Positions 9,022 to 16,270 are shown, counted from the stretch's first letter. The stretch: 47,372 nt of DNA from an uncultured Collinsella sp. (GCA_934646965.1 CAKUEZ010000003.1:1-47372); one strand, 5' to 3'. The notes: generated by a model from the letters alone, not told the origin. Numbers and translations: made by a program.

Positions 9022-9102
9022 GCGAAGGGCCGGCACTTGTTTACTTTCGAACGACTCTGCTCGCAGCCGGAGTGAGAAAGCAAACAAGTGCCGGCCCTTC
9101 GC
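9022..9102. repeat. Long inverted repeat, 21-bp perfect arms
   Basis: The arms at 9022-9042 and 9082-9102 are perfectly complementary over 21 bp (GCGAAGGGCCGGCACTTGTT begins the first). After one mismatch, CTTTC (9044-9048) pairs GAAAG (9076-9080), leaving a 27-nt loop. It lies 22 nt beyond the DUF47 stop and so could end the minus-strand pit-DUF47 transcript, but no T tract follows on that strand. The rest of the gap 8848-9123 shows no ORF with a ribosome binding site. Confidence 0.85.
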
Positions 9103-9123
9103 CGGCGGGAAGCGTACCCCCAA

Positions 9124-9747
9124 TTAACTGTTCTTCATTACGATCGAATCCACAACATCAGCCACATTCTCGCAGCAGTCAGCGCAGTACTCCAGGAAGG
9201 CATACACGTCGCGCCAGGCGATGACCTCGAGCGGATCCTTGCCGTTGACGTGCAGGTTGCGCATGGCGTTGATGTAGAGCTCGTCGGCCTCGGACTCGAT
9301 GGTGTTGATCTGGATGACGAGCTCGCGCAACGTCTTGGACTTGCGGTAGTTGGGCAGCTCGACCATCAGGTCCTTCATGGCGCGGCAGGCGTCGGTCACC
9401 TTGTGGGCGATCACGATGGCATCGGGGTGGATGCTCTGGATGTTGGTGAAGTAGACACGCTGCACGACGCCCTCGATGCGGTCGAGCACGGTGTCGAGCG
9501 AGCAGCTCATCAGGTCAAGGTCCTCACGCTCGAGCGGGGTGATAAAGGCAGTGAGCAGGGCGTCCTCAAGCTCGTGGTGCTTCTTATCTGCCGCATGCTC
9601 AATCGCATGCATTTTGTCGAGCATATCGTGAATCTGCGCGGGATCGAAGTTCTCAAAGATCTGCGTGAGCAGCTCAGCAGCCTGGACGGCGAGGTCGGCG
9701 CAGGCGACGTAGTTGTCGAAGTAGAACGAATCGGGTTTCTTTGCCAT
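9124..9747 (-). CDS. DUF47 (PhoU-like) protein, Pit accessory
   Basis: A 207-aa all-helical DUF47 protein, distantly related to PhoU. It shows FENFDPAQIHDMLDKMHAIEHAAD and an acidic, His-rich metal-binding style in KMHAIEHAADKKHHELED and a C-terminal YCADCCENVADVVDSIV. DUF47 genes are typically paired with pit low-affinity phosphate transporters, and pit is 67 nt upstream here. The likely role is to modulate Pit; this is inference from the pairing. AAAGGA lies upstream of the ATG at 9747. Confidence 0.88.
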   Translation of the reverse strand: MAKKPDSFYFDNYVACADLAVQAAELLTQIFENFDPAQIHDMLDKMHAIEHAADKKHHELEDALLTAFITPLEREDLDLMSCSLDTVLDRIEGVVQRVYFTNIQSIHPDAIVIAHKVTDACRAMKDLMVELPNYRKSKTLRELVIQINTIESEADELYINAMRNLHVNGKDPLEVIAWRDVYAFLEYCADCCENVADVVDSIVMKNS

Positions 9748-9814
9748 GGGTGGGTCCTTTCGAGGCGAAGACGGGTGGGCGAAGTATTGCGGTCCGGGTG
9801 GACGCTCGGTTTGA

Positions 9815-10864
9815 CTAGAGGAACATCATGAACAGCTTGGCCATGACAAAGCTGATGAGTCCGCAGGCGGGGAAGGTGAAGAACCAAGTGAACATCATGT
9901 CCTTGACCACGCCGAAGTTGATGGCCGAGAGGCGCTTGACGGCGCCGACGCCCATGATGGCGCAGGTCTTGATGTGGGTAGAGGACACGGGGATGCCGGT
10001 AAGGGTGGCAAGCAGCAGGTTCGCGGCGCCTGCGAGGTCGGCGGAGAATCCCTGGTACTTCTCGAGCTTGACCATGCTCTGGCCGACGGATTTGATGATG
10101 CGCTCGCCGCCCACGCTGGTACCGATGCCCATGGTGGCCGAGCACAGCAACATGATCCAGATTGGGATGCCGGCATCGCCGACGCTGGTCTGGCCGTTGG
10201 CGAAGGCGACACCTAAAAAGAGCACGCCGATGAACTTCTGTCCATCCTGCGCGCCGTGCATAAAGCTCATGGCCGCGGCACTCGCGATCTGAGCGTATTT
10301 AAAGAAGACGTTGGCACGTCGCCTATTGGCGGCGGCAAACAGAATCGAGACGAGTTTGCACAGGATCCAGCCCATGACAAAGCCCAGCCCGATGGAAAGC
10401 GCCAGGCCGTAGATGACCTTCATCCACTCGTGGACGTTGACGCTGCTGGCGCCGCCGAGGGCGATGGCAGCGCCGGTGAGGCCGGCGATGAGGCTGTGGC
10501 TCTGCGAGGTGGGGATACCAAAGCGCGATGCCGTGGCGCCGTAGACGACGATGGAGAACAGTGCCGCACACAGGCAGGCGAGTGCCATGGTGCTGTTTCC
10601 ACCAAAGTCGACGATATGCGAGATGGTGTTGGCGACGCTCGCGTTAAAGTGCGTCATGATGAGCACGCCCAGGAAGTTGAACGCGGCGCTCATGAGAATG
10701 GCGGCGCGGGCGGGCATGCAACGCGTGGTGACGCATGTCGCGATGGCGTTGGGCGCGTCGGTCCATCCGTTGACGAAGATGGCGCCGAGCGCGAGGATCA
10801 CGGTGACGGCAAGGACTGGATTCGACACAATTTGGCCGAGGAAGGTTGAGAACGTTACGTCCAT
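9815..10864 (-). CDS. pit: PiT family inorganic phosphate transporter
   Basis: A 349-aa membrane transporter of the PiT family, which moves metal-phosphate complexes by cation or proton symport. The duplicated family signature is visible: N-terminal NGWTDAPNAIATCVTTRCM (about 32-50) and the second half GAQDGQKFIGVLFLG, then GIPVSSTHIKTCAIMGVGAVKRL. The PQSHSLIAGLTGAAIALGG-type segment reads TSQSHSLIAGLTGAAIALGG here. About ten hydrophobic segments are apparent. It is first in a pit-DUF47 operon. With pstSCAB-phoU at 1.1-5.5 kb, the window carries both high- and low-affinity phosphate uptake. Confidence 0.93.
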   Translation of the reverse strand: MDVTFSTFLGQIVSNPVLAVTVILALGAIFVNGWTDAPNAIATCVTTRCMPARAAILMSAAFNFLGVLIMTHFNASVANTISHIVDFGGNSTMALACLCAALFSIVVYGATASRFGIPTSQSHSLIAGLTGAAIALGGASSVNVHEWMKVIYGLALSIGLGFVMGWILCKLVSILFAAANRRRANVFFKYAQIASAAAMSFMHGAQDGQKFIGVLFLGVAFANGQTSVGDAGIPIWIMLLCSATMGIGTSVGGERIIKSVGQSMVKLEKYQGFSADLAGAANLLLATLTGIPVSSTHIKTCAIMGVGAVKRLSAINFGVVKDMMFTWFFTFPACGLISFVMAKLFMMFL

Positions 10865-10905
10865 GTAAGGGCTTTCTCGAAGTTTGCAGACACGTTACAA
10901 AAGCA

Positions 10906-10920
10906 TGATAAATCGTATCA
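10906..10920. promoter_or_regulatory. Small palindrome upstream of pit
   Basis: TGATA-AATCG-TATCA forms a 5-bp inverted repeat 42 nt upstream of the pit ATG. On the minus strand it also contains TACGAT, a plausible -10 box. It could be an operator or promoter element; no partner site was recognised. Confidence 0.3.
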
Positions 10921-11114
10921 CCTCCTGCGGGCTTCTTTACTGAGTTCTGATGGGGGAAGTGAATTTTTTGGCGCTAAAACTGAATATTAGCCCTGTTGAC
11001 GGCAGGTGTTCTTTTTGCTAACACGCCATAAGGACACGTGTGCGTGCCTCGACACTCCAAAACCACAGTCTGTTCGCTTTACAACATGCAAACATGCGTT
11101 CGATAATAAGAGGC

Positions 11115-11453
11115 ATGGAATATCGACAGACAGATGGCAAAACTCGGCGCGTGCACAAGCAGTATGTGGACGTTGTGGCCCGCATCCTCGCGGGCGGGCA
11201 AGTCGTGCCAGTCACTGTCTGCTGGGTCGACGGTCGCTGCTTTACGATTGACGAGATTGTCTCGACCACCGGGTTTGGCCTGACGGTCCACGGCATTCGT
11301 ACGGCAACCTATAAGGTTCGCTTTGGCGGGCACGCGACCGAGTTATATCTGGAGGACCAGGCGCGCGAACGGGCGGATGGCTCGCAGGCGCATGTGATGC
11401 GTTGGTGGGTATGGGCGTTCGATCGCACGCTCGAGGGGGAGCGCCGTAGGTAA
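11115..11453 (+). CDS. Uncharacterised small protein
   Basis: About 112 aa; not recognised. The protein is soluble, basic at the C-terminus (TLEGERRR) and contains a compact beta-rich-looking core: ARILAGGQVVPVTVCWVDGR, FTIDEIVSTTGFGLTVHGIR, then TYKVRFGGHATELYLED and MRWWVWAFDRT. The paired Trp near the end is distinctive. Start choice is uncertain: ATG 11115 has AAGAGG very close by, and ATG 11094 is in frame. It is divergent from pit and precedes the Bax inhibitor-like gene, separated by a TACAAT (11472-11477) that could be the latter's -10 box. Confidence 0.6.
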   Translation: MEYRQTDGKTRRVHKQYVDVVARILAGGQVVPVTVCWVDGRCFTIDEIVSTTGFGLTVHGIRTATYKVRFGGHATELYLEDQARERADGSQAHVMRWWVWAFDRTLEGERRR

Positions 11454-11536
11454 GAGCGCGCAGCATTCGGGTACAATGGCAGGAATCTTGTCATCTACTG
11501 CGCCGTCATGCGCGGTGCTTTTGAAAGGACGAAGCT

Positions 11537-12232
11537 ATGAACGATATCCAGGGCTATCAGAACGGCCCTATCGAGACCGGCGCAAGCCGCGCCAAGGAGA
11601 TGTCGCCGCGTGCGTACAACCTTGTCATGTCTGCCCTCATCTTCTTGGGATTCTGCGCCATGGGCGCTGGCGCCTACTTTACGAGTACGATGGCGTTTGC
11701 CCGCATGATGATGAGCGGCGCCGCTCTGCCGCTGGTCTTCGGCTCGTTTATCCTGACCATTGTCGGTATCGTCATGATGTCGGCTGCCGCCAGCAAGCAG
11801 TCGGTGGGCCTGTCCCTTGCGGGCTACGTGATCTTTGCGAGCACCTTTGGCCTGACTGCGTCGTTTGGTCTTGCCAACTACGACCTGCCCACCATCAACA
11901 CCGCCTTTATTGCCACGGCCGCCATCACTTGCGTCTTTGGCGCCCTGGGCGTGACGTTCCCCAAGTTCTTCCAGCGTGTATATGGCATCGGCTTTGGTGT
12001 TCTGCTTGCCACCATTTTGGTTGAGATCGTTCTGATGTTTATGGGCGTCTCGCAGTCCATCACCGACCTGATCGTAATTGTGGTGTTCGCCGGTTTTATT
12101 GGCTACGACACCTATGTGGCCACGACGGTGCCGCCTACGCTGCCCAACGCCGTGCTCATGGCGTCCAACTTGTTCGTGGACATCATTAACGTGTTCCTCC
12201 GCATCCTGAACATTCTCGGTCGTCGCGACTAG
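11537..12232 (+). CDS. Bax inhibitor-1/YccA family membrane protein
   Basis: A 231-aa membrane protein with about seven hydrophobic segments, fitting the Bax inhibitor-1 (TMBIM/YccA/YbhL) family of pH-gated ion-leak or membrane-quality proteins. Typical positions include YNLVMSALIFLGFCAMGAGAYF near the first helices, GALGVTFPKFFQRVYGIGFG in the middle, and the conserved FAGFIGYDTYVA, ending in LFVDIINVFLRILNILGRRD. The LFxDIxNxFLxxLxxLGxR ending is a good family marker. AAAGGA precedes ATG 11537, and a terminator follows. Confidence 0.88.
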   Translation: MNDIQGYQNGPIETGASRAKEMSPRAYNLVMSALIFLGFCAMGAGAYFTSTMAFARMMMSGAALPLVFGSFILTIVGIVMMSAAASKQSVGLSLAGYVIFASTFGLTASFGLANYDLPTINTAFIATAAITCVFGALGVTFPKFFQRVYGIGFGVLLATILVEIVLMFMGVSQSITDLIVIVVFAGFIGYDTYVATTVPPTLPNAVLMASNLFVDIINVFLRILNILGRRD

Positions 12233-12278
12233 CGCGTGGCATTGCGGCGTTTCTTGCCGGACACGGAAAACGATGCGA

Positions 12279-12306
12279 AAGGCGGTCCTTCGGGGCCGTC
12301 TTTTTT
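12279..12306 (+). terminator. Intrinsic terminator after Bax inhibitor-like gene
   Basis: AAGGCGGTCC (12279-12288), a TTCG tetraloop, then GGGCCGTCTT (12293-12302) with two G-U pairs and a T run to 12306. Confidence 0.88.
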
Positions 12307-12371
12307 GTGCGGAGCGGGGTATCATGGATGGGAAAAGCCGATAGCGGCAGCAACAGGAAAGGTGACCACTT

Positions 12372-13505
12372 ATGGCAGACGTCGACAATAGGAACCGTAA
12401 CCGCAGGTCCAACCGTGCGGGACAGCCGAACCCTAAGCGTGAGGCTCGCGCCAAGGCTGCCGAGCGCCATGTGGCAGCTGTGTCCGAGGCCTACGCCAAG
12501 GATATCGAGCGTTCGCTTGACGGCGTTCGCGAGTTCGACGGTATGCCTGCCGGTTTTGTCGCGACGATGAAGGCAAAGGCCCAGGCTGCTGCGGCCGCCG
12601 AGGAGCAGGTTGCCGAGGACGTCGAGGGCGCGGAAGCTGCCGAGGTCGAGGCTGCGGTTGAGGCCGAGGCGGCGCCCGAGCCCGTCGAGGAGCCTGTCGA
12701 GGAAGTCGCCACGCCTGAGTCCGCGCCTGCCGAGGAGGCCGCTCCGTTCCTGCCCAAGGTCACTGTGCTCGATGCTTCTGCCACGCAGGCCATCCTCGAT
12801 AACGGCCGTGGCTATGCGCAGTTCTGCGACATGGCTGTACTCGCCTTTGCCTCGTTTACCAATCCGGGCGGCGGCTATATCCAGGGCTATTTGGGCCAGG
12901 AGGCGACGCTCTGCGCCGATTCGTACCTGTACAACGTGCTCGACAAGCAGCGCAAGTGGTACAGCGAGAACCGTCGCCGCAACATCAACTGCGAACTCTA
13001 CCGTAACCGCGCGCTGGTGGTGCCTGCGGTTCGCTTTGACCGCAACCACGTGCACGCGTATGCCGATGTGATCGTGGCCGCTGCGCCCAACGTTAAGCGT
13101 GCCCGCCAGGAGTACCGCGTGAACGACGATGCCCTGCTGGACGCCCTGCGCGATCGCATCCGCTTTGTGCTCGCCATCTGCGACGAACTGGGTCGCGAGA
13201 AGCTCGTACTGGGCGCATGGGGCTGCGACAACAACGGCTTTGACGCCGAGGCCGTGGCTGAGCTCTTCCGCGAGGAGCTCGCGTCGGGCGACTTCAAGGT
13301 CAAGCAGGTTTTCTTTGCCGTGCCCTCTACGCGCTGGGACGAGGATTTTGCCAAGTTCGAGCACGTGCTGGCGAACTTCCCCGAGCGCAACGAGGAGTCC
13401 TATGCCCAGGTTGCCGCTCGCGCCGCGGCTGCCCGCGCCGCCGAGCAGGCTCAGGCCGCAGCCGAGGACGATGAGGATGACGACGATTGGCGCAAGTACC
13501 TGTAG
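12372..13505 (+). CDS. TIGR02452/PARG-like macrodomain protein with altered catalytic signature
   Basis: 377 aa. Residues 1 to about 130 are basic, then Ala/Glu-rich low complexity. Residues about 133-355 match the TIGR02452 family (microbial-type poly(ADP-ribose) glycohydrolase, a macrodomain fold): VLDASATQAILDNG, VLAFASFTNPGGGYIQG, QEATLCADSYLYNVL, and the ADP-ribose diphosphate loop KLVLGAWGCDNNGFD. PARG enzymes carry GGG-X(6-8)-QEE with the second Glu catalytic; here the sequence is GGG(166-168)...Q176-E177-A178, so that Glu is Ala. It may bind ADP-ribose without hydrolysing PAR, or act on another substrate. The acidic C-terminus ends AEDDEDDDDWRKYL. GAAAGGTG supports ATG 12372. Confidence 0.82.
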   Translation: MADVDNRNRNRRSNRAGQPNPKREARAKAAERHVAAVSEAYAKDIERSLDGVREFDGMPAGFVATMKAKAQAAAAAEEQVAEDVEGAEAAEVEAAVEAEAAPEPVEEPVEEVATPESAPAEEAAPFLPKVTVLDASATQAILDNGRGYAQFCDMAVLAFASFTNPGGGYIQGYLGQEATLCADSYLYNVLDKQRKWYSENRRRNINCELYRNRALVVPAVRFDRNHVHAYADVIVAAAPNVKRARQEYRVNDDALLDALRDRIRFVLAICDELGREKLVLGAWGCDNNGFDAEAVAELFREELASGDFKVKQVFFAVPSTRWDEDFAKFEHVLANFPERNEESYAQVAARAAAARAAEQAQAAAEDDEDDDDWRKYL

Positions 13506-13529
13506 ACGATGTGCGTTGACGGATATGCC

Positions 13530-13566
13530 AAGCCGACGGGGGAAACTGCTCCCGTCGGCTTTTTAC
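13530..13566 (+). terminator. Intrinsic terminator after the PARG-like gene
   Basis: AAGCCGACGGG (13530-13540) pairs with CCCGTCGGCTT (13551-13561) across a 10-nt loop and is followed by TTTT. It lies just upstream of the SGNH hydrolase gene. Confidence 0.88.
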
Positions 13567-13582
13567 TGAGTGAGGGGCTACG

Positions 13583-14242
13583 ATGAAAAACGTTCTGTGC
13601 TTTGGCGACAGCAACACCTATGGCTACGATCCGGCAGGCATGCGCGACGGCACCGCGGTGCGCTATGCGCAAGATGTGCGCTGGTGTGGCGTGGCGCAGC
13701 GTGACCTGGGCGAGGGCTGGCATGTAATTGAGGAAGGCCTTAACGGTCGCACGACGGTGCGCGACGATATGTGCCATCTGGACACGAATCTCAACGGCAT
13801 TCGCGCGCTGCCGATGCTGCTGGAGGCACATAAGCCGCTGGATGCGATCGTGATTATGCTGGGCACCAACGACTGCAAGACGGTTTTTAACGTGACGGCT
13901 TCCGATATCGCCCGTGGTGCCATGGCGCTCATTCGCGCTGTCCGCGCGTTTCCCTGGACCGACGCCGCACCGTGCCCACGCATTCTGCTGATGGCTCCTA
14001 TTAAGATTAAGCCGCAGATTGCCGATGTGTACATGACTGACTTTGACGAGCGCTCCGTCGAGGCCTCGGAGCATTTTGCCGAGTACTATGCGCATGTGGC
14101 CGAGCAGTTTGGTTGCGACTTTTTGAACGCCGCCGACTTTGCCGAGCCGGGCGATATCGACTATCTGCACATGATGCCCGAAAGCCACGAGCGTCTGGGC
14201 CACGCCGTGGCGTCCAAGCTCCAAGAGATGCTCGGTGAGTAG
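13583..14242 (+). CDS. SGNH/GDSL-family hydrolase
   Basis: A 219-aa cytoplasmic-looking esterase of the SGNH superfamily with no signal peptide. Block I is VLCFGDSNTYGYDP (catalytic Ser at residue 10), the Gly of block II lies in EGLNGRTTVRD, block III is IMLGTNDCK (oxyanion Asn), and the Asp/His pair is in DYLHMMPESHERLGHAVA. The arrangement resembles acyl-CoA thioesterase/arylesterase-type SGNH proteins; the substrate cannot be told from sequence. GAGGGG precedes ATG 13583. A hairpin (14252-14290) lies right after the stop. Confidence 0.88.
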   Translation: MKNVLCFGDSNTYGYDPAGMRDGTAVRYAQDVRWCGVAQRDLGEGWHVIEEGLNGRTTVRDDMCHLDTNLNGIRALPMLLEAHKPLDAIVIMLGTNDCKTVFNVTASDIARGAMALIRAVRAFPWTDAAPCPRILLMAPIKIKPQIADVYMTDFDERSVEASEHFAEYYAHVAEQFGCDFLNAADFAEPGDIDYLHMMPESHERLGHAVASKLQEMLGE

Positions 14243-14251
14243 CGCGACCCC

Positions 14252-14290
14252 AAACCACCACAAAGGGGACAGGCACCTTTGTGGTGGTTT
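14252..14290. repeat. Hairpin with GGGGACAGGCACC apex, copy 1
   Basis: AAACCACCACAAAGG (14252-14266) pairs perfectly with CCTTTGTGGTGGTTT (14276-14290), leaving the 9-nt loop GGACAGGCA. It follows the SGNH hydrolase stop by 9 nt and could act as its terminator (TTTT at 14288-14291). A near-identical hairpin in the opposite sense is at 15301-15337. Confidence 0.85.
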
Positions 14291-14321
14291 TGCCCGCGTC
14301 AATGAACGCCTTGGCAGCCAT

Positions 14322-14933
14322 ATGGGCATGGATGAGCTCATCGACCTCTTTGCCGAGGGCGACGAGCTTGTCTCGAATACCGCTTTTGAGGATTTGGATC
14401 TTGCCTACGACGTGGCGAACGGTGCGACGTTCGATGGCGTCGTATTTCGATGTTGCGTGTTCGATGGTGTGGATTGGAGCGGTTCTACTTTCCGCGATGT
14501 GGTCTTTCGCGGTTGCCGCTTTATCCGCTGCAATATGGAGGGCTGCTGGCTCAATCGATGCGACTTCGTCGATTGCTCGGCGCCGGGCCTCAACTTGCTC
14601 AAAGCGCGCCTGTCGAGTGTGTCGTTTACATCGTGCGATTTGAGCTACGCGAACCTCTCGGAAGGGCGCATCGGGCCCCTGGCGGCGCGTGAGACGCGTC
14701 TGACCGAGGCGGCAATCCAGGGCGCCAAGTTGGGGCAGCTGCGCCTGGACGGTTGCGAGCTGACGCGCGTCGATGTGTTCAAGACGTCGCTTTCCGGCGT
14801 TGATGTATCGCACTGTTCGTTTGCAGCACCCATTGTGTCGGGCGACTACCATGAGCTGCGTGGCCTGACGGTCAATGCCGAGCAGGCGCTGGCGCTCTCG
14901 GGTCTGCTTGGCATCCAGCTCGCCGACGAATAG
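14322..14933 (+). CDS. Pentapeptide-repeat protein
   Basis: 203 aa from the proposed start. Residues about 25-165 consist of A(D/N)LXX-like pentapeptide units, for example ATFDGVVFRCCVFDGVDWSG, then STFRDVVFRGCRFIRCNMEG, then CDLSYANLSEGRIG and LDGCELTRVDVFKTSLSGVD. These fold as a right-handed quadrilateral beta-helix. Some such proteins protect DNA gyrase, but most are uncharacterised and no function is claimed. An in-frame GTG at 14235 would extend the protein through the hairpin at 14252-14290, so ATG 14322 (or 14328) is preferred although its binding site is weak. The gene lies between the two inverted GGGGACAGGCACC hairpins. Confidence 0.8.
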   Translation: MGMDELIDLFAEGDELVSNTAFEDLDLAYDVANGATFDGVVFRCCVFDGVDWSGSTFRDVVFRGCRFIRCNMEGCWLNRCDFVDCSAPGLNLLKARLSSVSFTSCDLSYANLSEGRIGPLAARETRLTEAAIQGAKLGQLRLDGCELTRVDVFKTSLSGVDVSHCSFAAPIVSGDYHELRGLTVNAEQALALSGLLGIQLADE

Positions 14934-14970
14934 GCACGCCTGCCCTTTGCCCGACCGCCATCTAAAAACA

Positions 14971-15033
14971 AACCGTCGCAACATTCGATAATTTTTCGCG
15001 TTTGCGCGATTTTCATCGAATGTTGCGACGGTT
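14971..15033. repeat. Inverted repeat, 19-bp arms with 25-nt loop
   Basis: AACCGTCGCAACATTCGAT (14971-14989) pairs perfectly with 15015-15033, leaving a 25-nt loop that contains CGCG-TTTG-CGCG. TTTTT follows at 15032-15036, so it could terminate the pentapeptide gene. The loop length equals the 25-nt spacing of the array that begins 42 nt further on. Confidence 0.85.
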
Positions 15034-15074
15034 TTTGGTGCAAAGTAGCATGACCCTTTTGCACCACCTGTTTG

Positions 15075-15289
15075 TCTCGATCTGTAACATCTGGAGTCGA
15101 TTTTGCCGAGTAATTGTTACAGATTGAGATTTTCTTTTCAGCGGAATTTGAATGTCTCGATCTGTAACATCTTGGCGGCTAAATCGCCCCTATCTGTTAC
15201 AGATCGAGACAAGCTGAAGGACCAGAATGAAATATCTCGATCAGTAACAGGTGGACCAGAAAATGGACTCTTATTGTTACAGATCGAGA
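15075..15289. repeat. Alternating-orientation 15-nt repeat array, exact 40-bp pitch
   Basis: The 15-mer R = TCTCGATCTGTAACA occurs at 15075-15089, 15155-15169 and 15235-15249 (the last has A for T at position 8). Its reverse complement R' occurs at 15115-15129 (one change), 15195-15209 and 15275-15289. Starts are at 15075, 15115, 15155, 15195, 15235 and 15275, an exact 40-bp period with strict R/R' alternation. The five spacers are all 25 nt and differ in sequence. Each R-R' pair can form a hairpin; outer flanks extend complementarity in pairs 2 and 3 (TG/CA and ATA/TAT). It fills the gap between the pentapeptide gene and the thiD 3' end. No adjacent cas, recombinase or transposase gene is visible. 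Confidence 0.92.
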
Positions 15290-15300
15290 TATTTGCAGGA

Positions 15301-15337
15301 ACCACCGCAAAGGTGCCTGTGTCCCCTTTGTGGTGGT
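15301..15337. repeat. Hairpin with GGGGACAGGCACC-type apex, copy 2 (inverted)
   Basis: ACCACCGCAAAGG (15301-15313) pairs with CCTTTGTGGTGGT (15325-15337) with one G-T pair. Read on the minus strand the apex is GGGGACACAGGCACC, matching copy 1 at 14252-14290 except for two extra bases. It lies 16 nt beyond the thiD stop and could terminate that operon. Confidence 0.85.
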
Positions 15338-15353
15338 TTGGGTTGCTGGCTGT

Positions 15354-16184
15354 TTAGTAATTCCACATATGGTTGACGGGGCCGGAGCCTTTGCCCATGT
15401 CGAAACCTGCGGCGAGGGCGCCTGTTAGGTAGGCCTTGCCGGCATTGACGGCATCGGCAAGTTCCATGCCCTGCGCCAGCGCGCAGGCGATGGCGGATGA
15501 GAGCGTGCAGCCGGTGCCGTGCGTGTTGCTGGTCTCGATGCGTTTGTGACGGAACCACGTGGTGAGCGGATCGCCCAGGTGGTTCCCCTCGTCATCGAGC
15601 GGCGCGGGCTCGGCCAGCACGTCGTTGGCCTCGTTGACAAAATGTCCGCCCTTAACCAAGGCCGCACAGCCAAAGCGGCGGGTGAGGAGCATGGCGGCAT
15701 TCTGCTGCGTGCGCTCGGAATCGACCTCGTAGTCGAGCAGCGCCATAGCCTCGGGAATGTTAGGCGTGATGACCGTCGCTAGCGGGAACAGGCGGCGGGT
15801 GAGTGCTTCGGAAGCATCCTCGGCAATGAGTCGAGCGCCCGAGGTGGCGACCATAACGGGGTCGACCACGATGTTCTGCGCGTCCCAGGCGCTCAAGCGG
15901 TCGGCGATGACTTCGATAATTTCGGCAGACGAAACCATGCCGATCTTGACGGCGCTGGGGCGGATGTCGTCAAAGACGGCATCGATCTGTGCGGCGACAA
16001 TATCGAGGGAGATGTTCTGCACGGCGGTAACGCCAAGGGTGTTCTGTGCGGTGATGGCGGTAATGGCCGTCTCGGCATACAGACGATGCGCCGTGATGGT
16101 CTTGATGTCGGCCTGAATGCCGGCGCCACCACTGGAATCAGATCCCGCGATGGATAGAACGGCAGGTACCCTACTACGATCCAT
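15354..16184 (-). CDS. thiD: Hydroxymethylpyrimidine/phosphomethylpyrimidine kinase ThiD
   Basis: A 276-aa ribokinase-fold kinase that phosphorylates HMP and then HMP-phosphate in thiamine synthesis. Diagnostic segments: VLSIAGSDSSGGAGIQADIKT at the N-terminus (substrate site), GMVSSAEIIEVIADRL, VVDPVMVATSGARLI, TPNIPEAMALLDYEV, AALVKGGHF, and the anion-hole/catalytic TSNTHGTGCTLSSAIACAL near the C-terminus with the catalytic Asp-equivalent region GTGC. It follows thiC on the same strand after a 180-nt gap that holds a GCCCGGG hairpin (16241-16270) and, on the minus strand, a TATAAT (16228-16233), so it may have its own promoter. Confidence 0.94.
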   Translation of the reverse strand: MDRSRVPAVLSIAGSDSSGGAGIQADIKTITAHRLYAETAITAITAQNTLGVTAVQNISLDIVAAQIDAVFDDIRPSAVKIGMVSSAEIIEVIADRLSAWDAQNIVVDPVMVATSGARLIAEDASEALTRRLFPLATVITPNIPEAMALLDYEVDSERTQQNAAMLLTRRFGCAALVKGGHFVNEANDVLAEPAPLDDEGNHLGDPLTTWFRHKRIETSNTHGTGCTLSSAIACALAQGMELADAVNAGKAYLTGALAAGFDMGKGSGPVNHMWNY

Positions 16185-16240
16185 GTTCGCTCCCTTGTTC
16201 GGTCGGATTCAAATGGGTCTTTTACCCGCATTATAAAGAT

Positions 16241-16270
16241 GCCCGGGCCGACTCTATGTCGAACCCGGGC
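16241..16270 (-). terminator. Possible attenuating hairpin between thiC and thiD
   Basis: GCCCGGG (16264-16270 read on minus) pairs with CCCGGGC (16241-16247) with a 16-nt loop. On the minus strand it is followed by ATCTTTATAAT, which is only weakly T-rich and includes a possible -10 box for thiD. Confidence 0.4.

Noticed and set aside
14235..14321. Longer start (GTG 14235) for the pentapeptide gene
   Set aside because: It would translate through the 39-nt hairpin at 14252-14290, overlaps the SGNH stop and has no ribosome binding site; ATG 14322 fits the domain start.
15075..15289. Calling the array a CRISPR
   Set aside because: Repeats are only 15 nt and alternate in orientation, spacers are 25 nt, and no cas gene is within the window. 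It is reported as an unclassified repeat array instead.
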